Part shown: piece by piece, positions 42,337 to 52,147 of the stretch
Numbering within the stretch: position 1 is the first letter of the stretch
Layout: the number at the start of each line of letters is the position of its first letter
Assembly (NCBI RefSeq): GCF_000015565.1
Contig: NC_008786.1
Coordinates: 3,456,001 to 3,520,000 of the forward strand
Direction of reading: 5' to 3'
From: Verminephrobacter eiseniae EF01-2
GTDB lineage: Bacteria; Pseudomonadota; Gammaproteobacteria; Burkholderiales; Burkholderiaceae_C
DNA: 64,000 nt
Translations under genes and position numbers: made by a program
The notes under the pieces: generated by a model
The model's database searches: none
What the model was told of the DNA's origin: nothing
Seen by the model: the letters and a program-made list of their open reading frames with translations, nothing else

Positions 42337-43155
42337 TCAGGACCAGGCCGGCAGGTTGGCCAGCCGCTCGAGCGGGAAGCGATCGACTTCGTGCAACAGC
42401 TCCGCCAAGCGGCGCCCCACATGGTCGAGCACGGCCGCGCCCTTTTCGGCGCTGGCGCATGTGGCATCGCCGGCAGCGCCTGCGGGGTTGATGTCTTGCA
42501 TCTGCCAGCCGAGCTTGTTGCCGCCGGTGATGGCCAGCCACTGGCCCTGCGCGGCCAGGGTTTGGCCCAGCGAATCGAAATCGCGCAACTCGCCGGTGTG
42601 CACGTCACCGGGCCTGATCTGCAGCATCACCGAGCTTTCCAGCGCGCCGGCGTGGATGCCATGCCGAAGCTCCTGCGCAGCGAACAACCCCTCGGGCAGA
42701 CCCAAGGTAAACCAGTTCGCAGCGACCACCATCATGGACTGCTCTTGACGCAAATCGCGTGCCACGATGTCCATCACGCTCATCTGGCCGCCATGGCTGT
42801 TGTAGAGCACCAGCTTGCGCACGCCGGCCCGGGCGACACAGGCGCCGATCTCTTTGCACAGCGCGATCGAGGTGCTTGCCGAAAGCGTCAGCGTGCCCGG
42901 ATAGCGCGCATGCTCATTGCTCTTGCCGTAGGCCAGGGTGGGCAGAAAAAGCACTGGCAGCGCATCGGGCAAATGCGCCAGACTGGCGCGCACCATGGCG
43001 TCGATGGTGGCGGTGTCGGTGGACATCGGCAGGTGCGGCCCATGCTGCTCGATGGCGCCCAGCGGCAGCACGGCAATCAGCCGCTCACGGTCGAGACGGG
43101 AAAACTCCTGGCTGCTCAGGTCAGACCAAAAACGGCTGCGCAACGGTGGATGCAT
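42337..43155 (-). CDS. Creatininase-family amidohydrolase
   Basis: 272 residues from MHPPLRSRFW. Metal-binding motifs are complete: LPLGAIEQHGPHLPMSTDT (Glu, His, Asp), NSHGGQMSVMD, and HAGALESSVML (the Glu ligand). The family includes creatininase, MftE-like peptidases and formamide hydrolases acting on cyclic ureides. First gene of the minus-strand import cluster, so it probably acts on the imported compound. Whether it opens creatinine itself is not decided: no creatinase or sarcosine oxidase is nearby. Confidence 0.87.
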   Translation of the reverse strand: MHPPLRSRFWSDLSSQEFSRLDRERLIAVLPLGAIEQHGPHLPMSTDTATIDAMVRASLAHLPDALPVLFLPTLAYGKSNEHARYPGTLTLSASTSIALCKEIGACVARAGVRKLVLYNSHGGQMSVMDIVARDLRQEQSMMVVAANWFTLGLPEGLFAAQELRHGIHAGALESSVMLQIRPGDVHTGELRDFDSLGQTLAAQGQWLAITGGNKLGWQMQDINPAGAAGDATCASAEKGAAVLDHVGRRLAELLHEVDRFPLERLANLPAWS

Positions 43156-43288
43156 ATCGTGGCGCTCCTTGTGACGGCGGATGACGACGGATGACGGCAG
43201 GCGGTGGGCGATGGCCTGCATTATCCTCGGCGGCGTGCGCTGCGACGAGCCGCACGACATCCCGACGAACGAAACCGGAGACGAGGAC

Positions 43289-44200
43289 ATGGACATCATC
43301 GCGACAGGACTGGAATTTCCCGAAGGGCCGATCGCACTGGCCGATGGCTCGGTGCTGCTGGTCGAACTGGCGCGTTCGACCCTGGTTCGCATCGAGCCTG
43401 ACGGGCGCAAGCAGGAACTGGCCCATGCGCCGGGCGCATTCAATGGCGCCGCCATCGGCCCCGACGGCCGGGTCTACCTGTGCAACAACGGCGGCTTCGG
43501 CTGGGTGCGTGAGCGCGGCACATTGCGGCCCCACCTGCAGGCGCCCGACTATGCCGGCGGCGGCATCGATGTGTTCGACTTCGCCACGGGCCGGGTCGAG
43601 CGGCTCTACGATCGATGCGGCGGGCAGCCGCTCAAAGGCCCGAACGACCTGGTGTTCGACGCCAGCGGCGGATTCTGGTTCAGCGATCTGGGCAAGCGCA
43701 GGGCGCGCGACATGGACCGTGGTTTCGTGTACTGGGCGCGCGCCGATGGCAGCGAGATCCGCGAGGTCATCGGGCCGCTGCTCACGCCCAATGGCATCGG
43801 CCTGTCGCCGGACGGCAAGACGCTGTATGTGGCAGAGACGGAGACCGCGCGCCTGTGGGCCTGGGAGATCACCGGGCCGGGCCAGGTGCGCAAGCGCCCC
43901 TGGCCTTCACCGGCGGGCGGAACCCTGATCGCCGGCGTCGGAGGCCATACCCGGTTCGATAGCCTGGCGCTGAGCGCCAGCGGCAATATCTGCGTGGCCG
44001 CTTTGCACGCCGGGGCCGTCATCGAGATTGCCCCCACGGGCGCGCGCGTGCAAAGCCACCCGATGCCGGATCTGGGAGTGACCAACATCTGCTTTGGCGG
44101 CGCCGACATGCGCACGGCCTATGTCACCTTGTCGCACGAGGGACGCCTGGGGGCCATGCAGTGGCATGAGCCGGGGCTGCGGCTGAACTTCCAGCAATGA
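43289..44200 (+). CDS. SMP-30/gluconolactonase family protein
   Basis: 303 residues forming a six-bladed beta-propeller. Metal ligands are visible in EFPEGPIAL (Glu), GPNDLVFDASGGFWFSD (Asn and Asp) and LSPDGKTLYVAET. The start is ATG 43289, with GAGGAC just before. It is divergent from the creatininase gene with 133 bp between them. Lactonases of this family open sugar lactones; together with the FAD oxidase and DenD-like enzyme this fits oxidation of a polyol or sugar acid, but the substrate is not known. Confidence 0.88.
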   Translation: MDIIATGLEFPEGPIALADGSVLLVELARSTLVRIEPDGRKQELAHAPGAFNGAAIGPDGRVYLCNNGGFGWVRERGTLRPHLQAPDYAGGGIDVFDFATGRVERLYDRCGGQPLKGPNDLVFDASGGFWFSDLGKRRARDMDRGFVYWARADGSEIREVIGPLLTPNGIGLSPDGKTLYVAETETARLWAWEITGPGQVRKRPWPSPAGGTLIAGVGGHTRFDSLALSASGNICVAALHAGAVIEIAPTGARVQSHPMPDLGVTNICFGGADMRTAYVTLSHEGRLGAMQWHEPGLRLNFQQ

Positions 44201-44428
44201 CGCGGGCCACGGCCACCGGCGGCTGCCGGCGTTGCCGTGAATGCCATGCATATGTCGGGCCGCTGCGCGAAAAGATCCGGGACCGTGGTGCGCGGGGTGG
44301 TTCTGCCGCGCAGACCGTTGGACGGAGTATGGCCGGCGCAGCATTTGGCCTGGGGCCAATGACCGCCCGGCCAGTGCTTTCAGGCGATTGCATGGCCAAC
44401 GGATAGGGGCCAGGGCAGACGCAATAGC

Positions 44429-44594
44429 CTAGTGTCGCGTCACCGATCATCTGTCGGTCTGCGCTGGCCATCGAAGCGCATCGCGGCGTTGCATCGCTTG
44501 CCAATACGCTCGGTATTGGCCGCACGATGCGCCTTGCGTTGCGCTCCGATGGCTGCGCGCAGCCTACGACATCTGATCGGTGACGCGACACTAG
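44429..44594. repeat. 166-bp imperfect palindrome (MITE- or REP-like)
   Basis: The outer 20 bp CTAGTGTCGCGTCACCGATC (44429-44448) recur exactly as the reverse complement at 44575-44594. The arms then pair imperfectly through to the centre near 44511, where CCAATAC and GTATTGG flank a 5-nt loop. No coding capacity. It lies in the 467-bp gap between the convergent SMP-30 and pilY1 genes. A fold-back mobile element or a long terminator-like structure; CTAG at both ends could be a target duplication or part of the repeat. Confidence 0.85.
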
Positions 44595-44667
44595 CCGGTC
44601 GGCAGCGCGATCGGCCACTGCATCAGCGCAAAACGGCGCTGCATCCGTTGGTTTCATGGGTCCGTTC

Positions 44668-47600
44668 TCAATCGTCCGGTCTCAACCCCGGAATTTCCCG
44701 CCATTGCAGACGTGGTGTAGTGCTCAGGCACAGCATGGTATCGGCACCACTGCCGATGATCCTCTTGGCGCGCTGCCCGGCGCGGCAAATGGGGGTGTTG
44801 GGAGTGCAATCGGGTTCCCCGGGTGGACAGGGCGGCCTGGCAAAAGCCTTTTTGGTTCTGTCAATCACCGAACGCACCTTTTGATCGCTAATGTCCCTGG
44901 CTGCGACAAACACCTGCGTGCTGTTCAGCGTGATGCTGCCTTGGATATTGCGCTCGGCCTTGCCCGAGATCGGATCGATGGTATAAAGCGCCGTGCGGTG
45001 GTTTGAAAAGCAAGGCGCAGATTCTCCGGCGACTGCTTGCCTCGGACGAACCGTCACAAACGACAAGACCCCCGCGCTCAGAGACGGGTCTGACAGGACC
45101 GCCTCGCCGGAATCTGGCAAATCCATATACCAGCCATTGTGGTTGGACCAATTCAAAGCCGGGGTATCGGCAGCGACGGTGACCACGCCCTCCGTGCTGC
45201 GTGTGTATGCGCGGCGCACCAAGGTATTGGTATCGACGGTCTTGACCCGAGCGAAGGACGGTGCCCCAGCGAGGCTACGCCGGTCCCAAATGCCATAAAC
45301 CCGCTGCGTCACCCCGAGCTTGGGAAAATCCGCATCATCGAATGCACTGCCGGTCGCAAAATTGACCATGAGTCCGCCCTGGCCCATATGCATGAGCTGT
45401 GGCGCCGTCGTAATCGGAAGGCCGGCATTGTACAGAGGGCTGACGATACTGCCAATGCTGGCCTTGCCCGGTGCGCTGGCGATGGATCCGCTCTGGGGAT
45501 CGACCTGCCACAGGCTCGGGTTGGTGGGGTTCGACAAATCAAATTTCCAGATATTGCCCTTGAGATCGCCCGCATAAGCCACATCCGCCGTGCCATCGCC
45601 ATCGATATCTTCCCAGCGGGGCATGGACAGGCCATTGTTGGGTCCGGTATCCGCCACGATTTTCAGGTAACCCTCGTTAGCACCCGGCGTCCAGCGAACT
45701 CTATCGAAACCACCGGGGACATCGGGGGCATTGGGGCCATTGACAAAAAGAACGAACAGCACCGCCTTGCCCGAGTCGGATTTGTAGCCATTGCCCAAAA
45801 GCAGGGCATATTTGCCATTGTTCATCTTGGCGACCGGCGAGGCCTGGTTCGAGGTAGGGTGAATCGTCACATCCCCGGTGATATATCCCAGGTCCGGGTC
45901 ATCGTCCGCAGTGAATTGCCACTTGAATACATTGGCCGCATTGTCTTCGGTCAAATCGGCAATACAGGTGGCATCCAGCGCAAAAACACCTTTGCCACCG
46001 CGCCCCAAGGTGCCGAATACATAGGTTTTCCAGGCGGTGTTTGCTGGTGCGGTGCACTTAGAGGTGTGCGTAGCGAGGCCCACTTTGACATCGGCAGAAA
46101 AAGGATTGCCGTCGACATAGGGCCAGACCGTGCCGCCCGGAGGGTGATTTTCGGCGCCGATCACAAAATCCTTTCCAGCCAATTTCGTGCGCCCGGCAGC
46201 GTTGCTACCCCGCTGCAACGGTATCTCCGTCAGCCGGTTGGCCAAGGCGCCTGGCACATAGGCAAAAACCTCGTCTCCGGTGTCGGGATTGAACGCATGC
46301 AGCATACCGTCGTTGGCAGCCACCCAAAGCAGCTTGGCGCGGTCTTTATAGCTTTTATAAAAATGGACATAATCCTTATCCGACCTGAGGCCGGCCAAGG
46401 TAGAGTCGGGGCGGCCCTGGACCCAGGGGGTCGCATTCACCACCGGGCCAAGCAGACTGCCGACACGCTGGCGCAGCCCGTTGAGGCTTTCATTTGATTG
46501 ATCGCCGCGAATATAATTCAGCGCCAGTATTGCATTCGTTTCCGACAACCGGTTCCTGCTCTGTGTCGTCGTCATTTGATCCTTGTAAAATCGGGACAAT
46601 CCTTCGTCCCACCTGAACTTGGTGCCTGCCGACGGGCTATTTCTGTTGTTGGTAATGATTTGTCTGCTATTGGCGACATCGGTTCGGGTCTGGAGCAGGG
46701 CGCCCGCTTTCCACTCCGGTGTGGTTTTGAATTCACCCGTGGCGGAATCGATTTTGTAAGCCTCCAACTCACCCGTCACGGTCGTGCTGTCAAATCGCGC
46801 GACGAATTTATACTCCGCGCTCGACACTTGCGCCGCGGCAATGGCCGGCACGGCATTGGTGTTTTTGGCCATCACATTGAGCGCATTGCGCAGGTACGCT
46901 TCGAGCAACTCCGGGCGGCGTCCAAGAAAGTAGCCGTCAGGAATACCATCCTGGCCAATGCTTCCGTCCATTTTGACTCTGTCCCAGCTATCATTGTTGT
47001 GGGTAGGGGGCATGGCCAACGGGGTGCCGTAGGTGCCATCGGCATTTTTCACACTGGAATTGAATGCGCCGTATTTTCCAACGTACCAGAGTGGATCCTT
47101 GATGAGGGCATCCGATTCTCCAACCATGTGGAATTTTTCGGAATGCAAGAAATCAGCGTTCTTTACCGTGCAATTCTTTTCGGCGGTGGGTATGTCAGGA
47201 TCGCCGGTATTGCCATCGCCCGTGACGTTGCACACCGTATTTGCATAGCTGAGGGTGTTGCCGATGACTGTCTTGGCACGATAATCTGTATCACCGCACA
47301 GATACTGGGATGTCGGTGGCATGCCGGCCAGTATCGGATTGCCTTCCCCCGAATTCTGGCTTCCGTGTTGATGGGTAAGATATCGGCCACTGGCATCGAC
47401 GAGGTTGCCGGCAGCATTTTTCCTTTTGACTCCGCTGATACTGAAGCCAAACGTATTCCCCAGAGCGCCACAGACATTGACGATATCTGTCGTCACCTTG
47501 ACATCCCAACCCGTAGCTGAGTTGTCCGGGTTGTAGACCAGGTCATAACGGATGAAACCAACGATATCCATATCGTAGTCGGCACCCAAAAGAACGTCGC

Positions 47601-49821
47601 TCCAGGCCACGATGAAAGCGCCATGGCGCGGACTGGAACTGATCGATACAAAGGACAAGGGCGCGTTGACCTTGCCGCCGTCGCTCACACTTTCCGGTGT
47701 GATGGTTATATATCGTCTGGGGTTGAGGAGGGGGAGGGGGGTAGAAGGGTCATGGGTGGCACCCGAAGCACGGGTGGGGACGGGAATATCGATGCGCGGC
47801 GCTCCGCCCGAGAGGGACACGGCCATCGTCTTGACCGTCAACGCATTTTCCAGTTTGTCGAAACCTGCAGGAGGAGGGCTGGGCAGGGGACGAATCCGCG
47901 TGGTATTGCCATAGAGCGCAGCCCCGGCAATCTGGTAGCTTCCCTTCAGGGCCGGAGCCTCGGGGCAAATACCCCTGACATCTGAAAGCCGTTGGACTGT
48001 TTTGGCGGAACATGATTTATCATCATTGCCAGGCACGGAACCTACGGAACGAGCGGTGCCATGAATGCCTTCGGCCTGGCCTATTTTGTTGACGAAAGAA
48101 TCGAGTCCGCTACCGGTCCCCGGCAAACTGGCAAATGGATCGGCTGCTCGCTCATCATAACTGAGGGTGCCGGAAGAGATCGCCAAAACATTTAACGGAC
48201 GGCAAATGGCATTGCCGTATTTGGCCCTGCGTGCATTCGAATCGGCAAACGGGTTGATCCATGGGGCTACCGGCATGCCGACACTGCGGTCGGCCACCGT
48301 GACTGCCGGGTTGCTGGGCGTGGGCGTCGTTCCGTTGTAAGCATAATACTGCAATGTTTGCACGAGCATTTCACCCAAAGGATTGAGCCAGGTAGAATTA
48401 CTTACAAAGCCTTGCAAACCGCGCGAATAGTTGTAAAGAACCATGGCGTCGAAGGTTCTGATGATGCCTGCAGCGACATTTGACGCAGGCGGCGTTGCGG
48501 CGCAACCGGAATCAGCGCTATGGGTGCCAAGGTTATTATGGCAAAAGACACCGGTGTTGCGGTCGATCTCATCTCCCAGATCACCCATGTTTTTCCGCAG
48601 CGCCCCCGCCACTCCTGCTATTTTGTCAGGCTTGTCAGGGTTGTTTCCATTGTCATTATAATTATCATAGCTGCCGCTGATCAACCCGAATTCCACCCGG
48701 GCCGCTTCTGTGGCAGTTTTGGGGTAGCCAAATTCCTGAAGCAAACCATAGGGCTTGAAATGGGTCGTGGACTCGGGTGGAAACGCCTGGCAGCGTTCTT
48801 CACCCAACAGCGCAGGATCGCATACCCTGACCCGAACGTTCAGTTGCGGGCCGATGCCGGAATAACTGGCGCCATCATCCTTATCCTTTATCCACGGAAT
48901 GGTTATTTCATGGTAGACCCGCCGGTCTCCGATCTTTCCATCTCCCTTGTCCTCATCGTGGTAAAAACGCGAGAGCTTGGGGCCAAAAGTACCTTTCGCA
49001 TAGCCTTTGGGATCAAAATCGGTGTCATCACGCCAGCGGCAGGATTCCCACTCCACGGTAGACCAGAAACGGTAATTTCCCTTGACCAAGCGCATGACGG
49101 GCTGCGCTTCGTTATAATCACCGGCAGTGCCGGTCAGGCAAATACTCAGACCCGCATATTGATCCTTGTTGGACCCGGTAGTCTTGGTGAGCGCTGCCTG
49201 GCTGAATGGCGTGTAATCGCGAATATCGGTGCCATTGTAATATTTGACGAACGAGTGCGAATCCATCACCATTTTGGCCCCCATCAGGACCGTCGCCGCA
49301 GTGCCATCCACATCCCTGTAGCCGCCATACAGCATTTTACGGACGATATCCAGCCGGGTCATGGCGGCCCAATTGAGAAAATTGCCGCTCCAATGGGATG
49401 CGCTGGCTGAGCATTTGTATCTGGTGGCAGTGGTAGTGGTAGTGGCAGTGCCGACAGTGACGGGCTCCTGGGTGGCCATGGCTGCCGGAACGAATCGGCC
49501 ACCGGCATTGGTCTCGTAAGCATAGCATTTGCTTGCATCGAAATAGCCGTAATACTTGAAAGTCGGCTTGAAGGTGGTGTCGATCACACCATCGTCATCG
49601 AGATCCTCAAAATCGTTGTAGGCAGGACCGAAAAACTGGTGGCTTTTGGATGCAGTCAGCATCACCATCGGTTTGCTGGCGGAGCTGACGATATTGGGCG
49701 GTATTGCGTTTTGCGGCGCTGATACATTGGCATTCGTGAGCACAGGCTCTGCCGGCAGATTCATGCTGCTGCAGAGGATGAGCAACAGCAGATTCGTCTT
49801 GATGTTGACTGATATTTTCAT
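44668..49821 (-). CDS. pilY1: PilY1/PilC-type type IV pilus tip-associated protein
   Basis: 1717 residues. The start is set at MKISVNIKTNLLLLILC, a signal peptide. The N-terminal about 1100 residues are weakly conserved (VDWF-free, with many Asp/Asn/Gly loops; DLDDDGVIDTTFKP is a Ca-binding-like loop). The C-terminal part from about residue 1170 is the PilC beta-propeller: WVAANDGMLHAFNPDTGDEVFAYVPGAL, then EDIDGDGTADVAYAGDLKGNIWKFDL, whose DxDGDGxxD loop binds calcium in PilY1. It controls pilus extension and adhesion. No pilV, pilW, pilX or pilE genes flank it here, which is unusual. Confidence 0.92.
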   Translation of the reverse strand: MKISVNIKTNLLLLILCSSMNLPAEPVLTNANVSAPQNAIPPNIVSSASKPMVMLTASKSHQFFGPAYNDFEDLDDDGVIDTTFKPTFKYYGYFDASKCYAYETNAGGRFVPAAMATQEPVTVGTATTTTTATRYKCSASASHWSGNFLNWAAMTRLDIVRKMLYGGYRDVDGTAATVLMGAKMVMDSHSFVKYYNGTDIRDYTPFSQAALTKTTGSNKDQYAGLSICLTGTAGDYNEAQPVMRLVKGNYRFWSTVEWESCRWRDDTDFDPKGYAKGTFGPKLSRFYHDEDKGDGKIGDRRVYHEITIPWIKDKDDGASYSGIGPQLNVRVRVCDPALLGEERCQAFPPESTTHFKPYGLLQEFGYPKTATEAARVEFGLISGSYDNYNDNGNNPDKPDKIAGVAGALRKNMGDLGDEIDRNTGVFCHNNLGTHSADSGCAATPPASNVAAGIIRTFDAMVLYNYSRGLQGFVSNSTWLNPLGEMLVQTLQYYAYNGTTPTPSNPAVTVADRSVGMPVAPWINPFADSNARRAKYGNAICRPLNVLAISSGTLSYDERAADPFASLPGTGSGLDSFVNKIGQAEGIHGTARSVGSVPGNDDKSCSAKTVQRLSDVRGICPEAPALKGSYQIAGAALYGNTTRIRPLPSPPPAGFDKLENALTVKTMAVSLSGGAPRIDIPVPTRASGATHDPSTPLPLLNPRRYITITPESVSDGGKVNAPLSFVSISSSPRHGAFIVAWSDVLLGADYDMDIVGFIRYDLVYNPDNSATGWDVKVTTDIVNVCGALGNTFGFSISGVKRKNAAGNLVDASGRYLTHQHGSQNSGEGNPILAGMPPTSQYLCGDTDYRAKTVIGNTLSYANTVCNVTGDGNTGDPDIPTAEKNCTVKNADFLHSEKFHMVGESDALIKDPLWYVGKYGAFNSSVKNADGTYGTPLAMPPTHNNDSWDRVKMDGSIGQDGIPDGYFLGRRPELLEAYLRNALNVMAKNTNAVPAIAAAQVSSAEYKFVARFDSTTVTGELEAYKIDSATGEFKTTPEWKAGALLQTRTDVANSRQIITNNRNSPSAGTKFRWDEGLSRFYKDQMTTTQSRNRLSETNAILALNYIRGDQSNESLNGLRQRVGSLLGPVVNATPWVQGRPDSTLAGLRSDKDYVHFYKSYKDRAKLLWVAANDGMLHAFNPDTGDEVFAYVPGALANRLTEIPLQRGSNAAGRTKLAGKDFVIGAENHPPGGTVWPYVDGNPFSADVKVGLATHTSKCTAPANTAWKTYVFGTLGRGGKGVFALDATCIADLTEDNAANVFKWQFTADDDPDLGYITGDVTIHPTSNQASPVAKMNNGKYALLLGNGYKSDSGKAVLFVLFVNGPNAPDVPGGFDRVRWTPGANEGYLKIVADTGPNNGLSMPRWEDIDGDGTADVAYAGDLKGNIWKFDLSNPTNPSLWQVDPQSGSIASAPGKASIGSIVSPLYNAGLPITTAPQLMHMGQGGLMVNFATGSAFDDADFPKLGVTQRVYGIWDRRSLAGAPSFARVKTVDTNTLVRRAYTRSTEGVVTVAADTPALNWSNHNGWYMDLPDSGEAVLSDPSLSAGVLSFVTVRPRQAVAGESAPCFSNHRTALYTIDPISGKAERNIQGSITLNSTQVFVAARDISDQKVRSVIDRTKKAFARPPCPPGEPDCTPNTPICRAGQRAKRIIGSGADTMLCLSTTPRLQWREIPGLRPDD

Positions 49822-50479
49822 GGTGCGTCGTTGCGTATGAGGAATGGCCACGGGCTTTCCATCACGGAAGAAATGCTGCCTGCAGCACGGCCCGGGTTCA
49901 CCGTGGGTTGCATGCGCAGTCCCGGGAAACTTTGATGCCGGCCTCGATCCACAAGCGCAGGTTGCTACCGGCAGTGGGTTGGCAGGCGCTCGCGAGGGGC
50001 GGTCGATGCGGCATGCAGTTGATCATACGAGTGACAAGCTGCCACTTCGCACTACATAGGTATCGACTATGTAACGATTGAGCCAAAAGGTTTCTTACTG
50101 GTCTTTGCGGATTTGTCTGTTACGGCTGCCGTTGCCGTCTGTTTTTCTCGATCACTGCGCCGTCAAAGCAAGGGTGCCCGGGCTGTGGGTTTGGGCGCGC
50201 AGGTCAGGATTTGCCCGGCGATACAGCGCATGCGGGTGAAGCAGCGCCGGGATATTGGCTCACTGTGGTGTGGTATTGGCTGCGTGGTTGCGGCGCGGCT
50301 GCGGCATGCAAGCCCGAATCTACCGTGGGGCCACGGGGGGTGAGCACCTGCTGATCCGGACGCTGGCCTGATGCGTGGTGCGGCATGGTGCTCCGCAGGC
50401 CGAACGGCGCCCGATCGCGGTCTGCCGTGGCGCTGGCTTCGCGCGCGATGGGCCGCAAGATTTCAGGCGCCAGCGGCGT
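49822..50479. other. Gap between pilY1 and ntrC, no gene seen
   Basis: 658 bp upstream of pilY1 and downstream of ntrC. Short open frames exist on both strands but show no family resemblance or convincing ribosome-binding site. It should contain the pilY1 promoter, but I see no clear hexamer pair. No hairpin with a T tract was found after ntrC. Confidence 0.5.
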
Positions 50480-52099
50480 TCATGCCTCATCCGGGGAGTC
50501 CAGCCCCAGTTCCTGGATTTTGCGCGTGATGGTGTTGCGTCCTATGCCCAGACGCTGCGCGGCTTCCATGCGGCGGCCGTGGGTGGTGTGCAGCGCGGTG
50601 CGGATCAGGCAGGACTCGAAGCGCCGCGTGAGCGCATCCCACAGCTGCGATTGGCCGCCGGCGAGCAGCTTTTGTGCCTCGATTTCCAGTATTTCTTCCC
50701 AACTGGCCCGATGGCCGTCGTTCTCCCGCTGGGGGCTGGTGGCGGCAAAGGCCGGCATTGCCGGCGCGTTGCCCGCCATAGTGGCGGGCACAGGCGGGGG
50801 CAGTGCTTCCTGCGGTTCGGCAGGGGGGGGGCAGATGGCAGTTGCCGGCACCGCCACCGGCTCGCTGGCGTGGCCGATCTGCTCCATCCGCGCGGGGGGG
50901 TGGTGCGCGGCTTGGTGCGCAGGCGCCTCCAGCACTTCCGGGGGCAGGTCTTGCAGCGAGATCACCTGGGCCGGCGCCATGACGGTGAGCCAGTGGCAGA
51001 TGTTCTCCAACTGGCGCACATTGCCTGGGAAGGCGAATTGCTCCAGCCGCGCCAATGCCGAGTCGGCGATGCGTTTGGGTTCCACGCCCAACTGTCTGGC
51101 GCTTTGTTGCAGGAAGTGGCGCGTGAGCATGGGCACGTCTTCACGCCGCTCGCGCAGCGCGGGCAGGCGCAGGCGGATGACGTTCAGGCGGTGGAACAGG
51201 TCTTCGCGGAAGCTGCCGGCCTTGACGCGCTTTTCCAGGTCTTGGTGGGTGGCGGCGATCACCCGCACATGCGCCTTGAGCGCCGCATGGCCGCCCACGC
51301 GGTAGAACTGGCCGTCCGATAGTACGCGCAACAGGCGCGTTTGCAGGTCGAACGGCATGTCGCCGATTTCGTCCAGGAACAGGGTGCCGCCCTCGGCCTG
51401 CTCGAAGCGGCCGCGCCGCTGGGTTTGCGCGCCGGTGAAGGCGCCGCGTTCGTGGCCGAACAGTTCGGACTCGAGCAGGTCTTTGGGGATGGCTGCGGTG
51501 TTGATGGCCACGAAGGGGCCGTCGGCGCAGGGCGAGTGCTTGTGCAGCGCGCGCGCCACCAGTTCTTTGCCCGAGCCGGATTCGCCGGTGATCAGCACGG
51601 TGACCTGGCTTTGGCTCAGCCGGCCGATGGCCCGGAACAGGTCCTGCATCGCCGGCGCCTGGCCCAGTATTTCGGGCGTTGCGCCTTGCCGCTCTTCGGT
51701 GACTTCTTCGCGCTGGCTTTCTTCCACGGCGCGGCGGATCAGGGCGACGGCCTTGGGCAGGTCGAAGGGCTTGGGCAGGTACTCGAATGCGCCGCGCTGA
51801 AAGGCCGAAACGGCGCTGTCGAGGTCGGAGTACGCGGTCATGATGATGATCGGCAAACCGGGTTGCAGCTCGCGCACTTTTTCCAGCAGCAGCAGGCCCG
51901 AGCCGCCGGGCATGCGGATGTCGCTCACCAGGACCTGCGGGCCTTGCCGGCCGCAGTCGCCGGTGTCGAGGTCGGTCAGCGCGTCGAGCACTTCGCGCGG
52001 CTGTGTGAAGCTGCGCGTGGGCAGGTTTTCGCGGGCCAGCGCCTTTTCAAGGACGAAGCGGATCGAGGGGTCGTCATCTACTATCCAGATCGGCTTCAT
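50480..52099 (-). CDS. ntrC: Nitrogen regulation response regulator, sigma-54 activator
   Basis: 539 residues in three parts. The receiver domain has phospho-acceptor Asp60 in VLVSDIRMPGGSG. The AAA+ domain has Walker A ITGESGSGKE and the sigma-54-contacting loop GAFTGA. A long Ala/Pro-rich linker leads to a Fis-type HTH (MEAAQRLGIGRNTITRKIQEL). It activates sigma-54 promoters such as glnA under nitrogen limitation when phosphorylated by NtrB. It follows ntrB by 48 bp. Confidence 0.96.
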   Translation of the reverse strand: MKPIWIVDDDPSIRFVLEKALARENLPTRSFTQPREVLDALTDLDTGDCGRQGPQVLVSDIRMPGGSGLLLLEKVRELQPGLPIIIMTAYSDLDSAVSAFQRGAFEYLPKPFDLPKAVALIRRAVEESQREEVTEERQGATPEILGQAPAMQDLFRAIGRLSQSQVTVLITGESGSGKELVARALHKHSPCADGPFVAINTAAIPKDLLESELFGHERGAFTGAQTQRRGRFEQAEGGTLFLDEIGDMPFDLQTRLLRVLSDGQFYRVGGHAALKAHVRVIAATHQDLEKRVKAGSFREDLFHRLNVIRLRLPALRERREDVPMLTRHFLQQSARQLGVEPKRIADSALARLEQFAFPGNVRQLENICHWLTVMAPAQVISLQDLPPEVLEAPAHQAAHHPPARMEQIGHASEPVAVPATAICPPPAEPQEALPPPVPATMAGNAPAMPAFAATSPQRENDGHRASWEEILEIEAQKLLAGGQSQLWDALTRRFESCLIRTALHTTHGRRMEAAQRLGIGRNTITRKIQELGLDSPDEA

Positions 52100-52147
52100 A
52101 TGGTTTTTCTTACCTGCCTGTGATGGCGTGTCGGCGTGTCAGGGACC

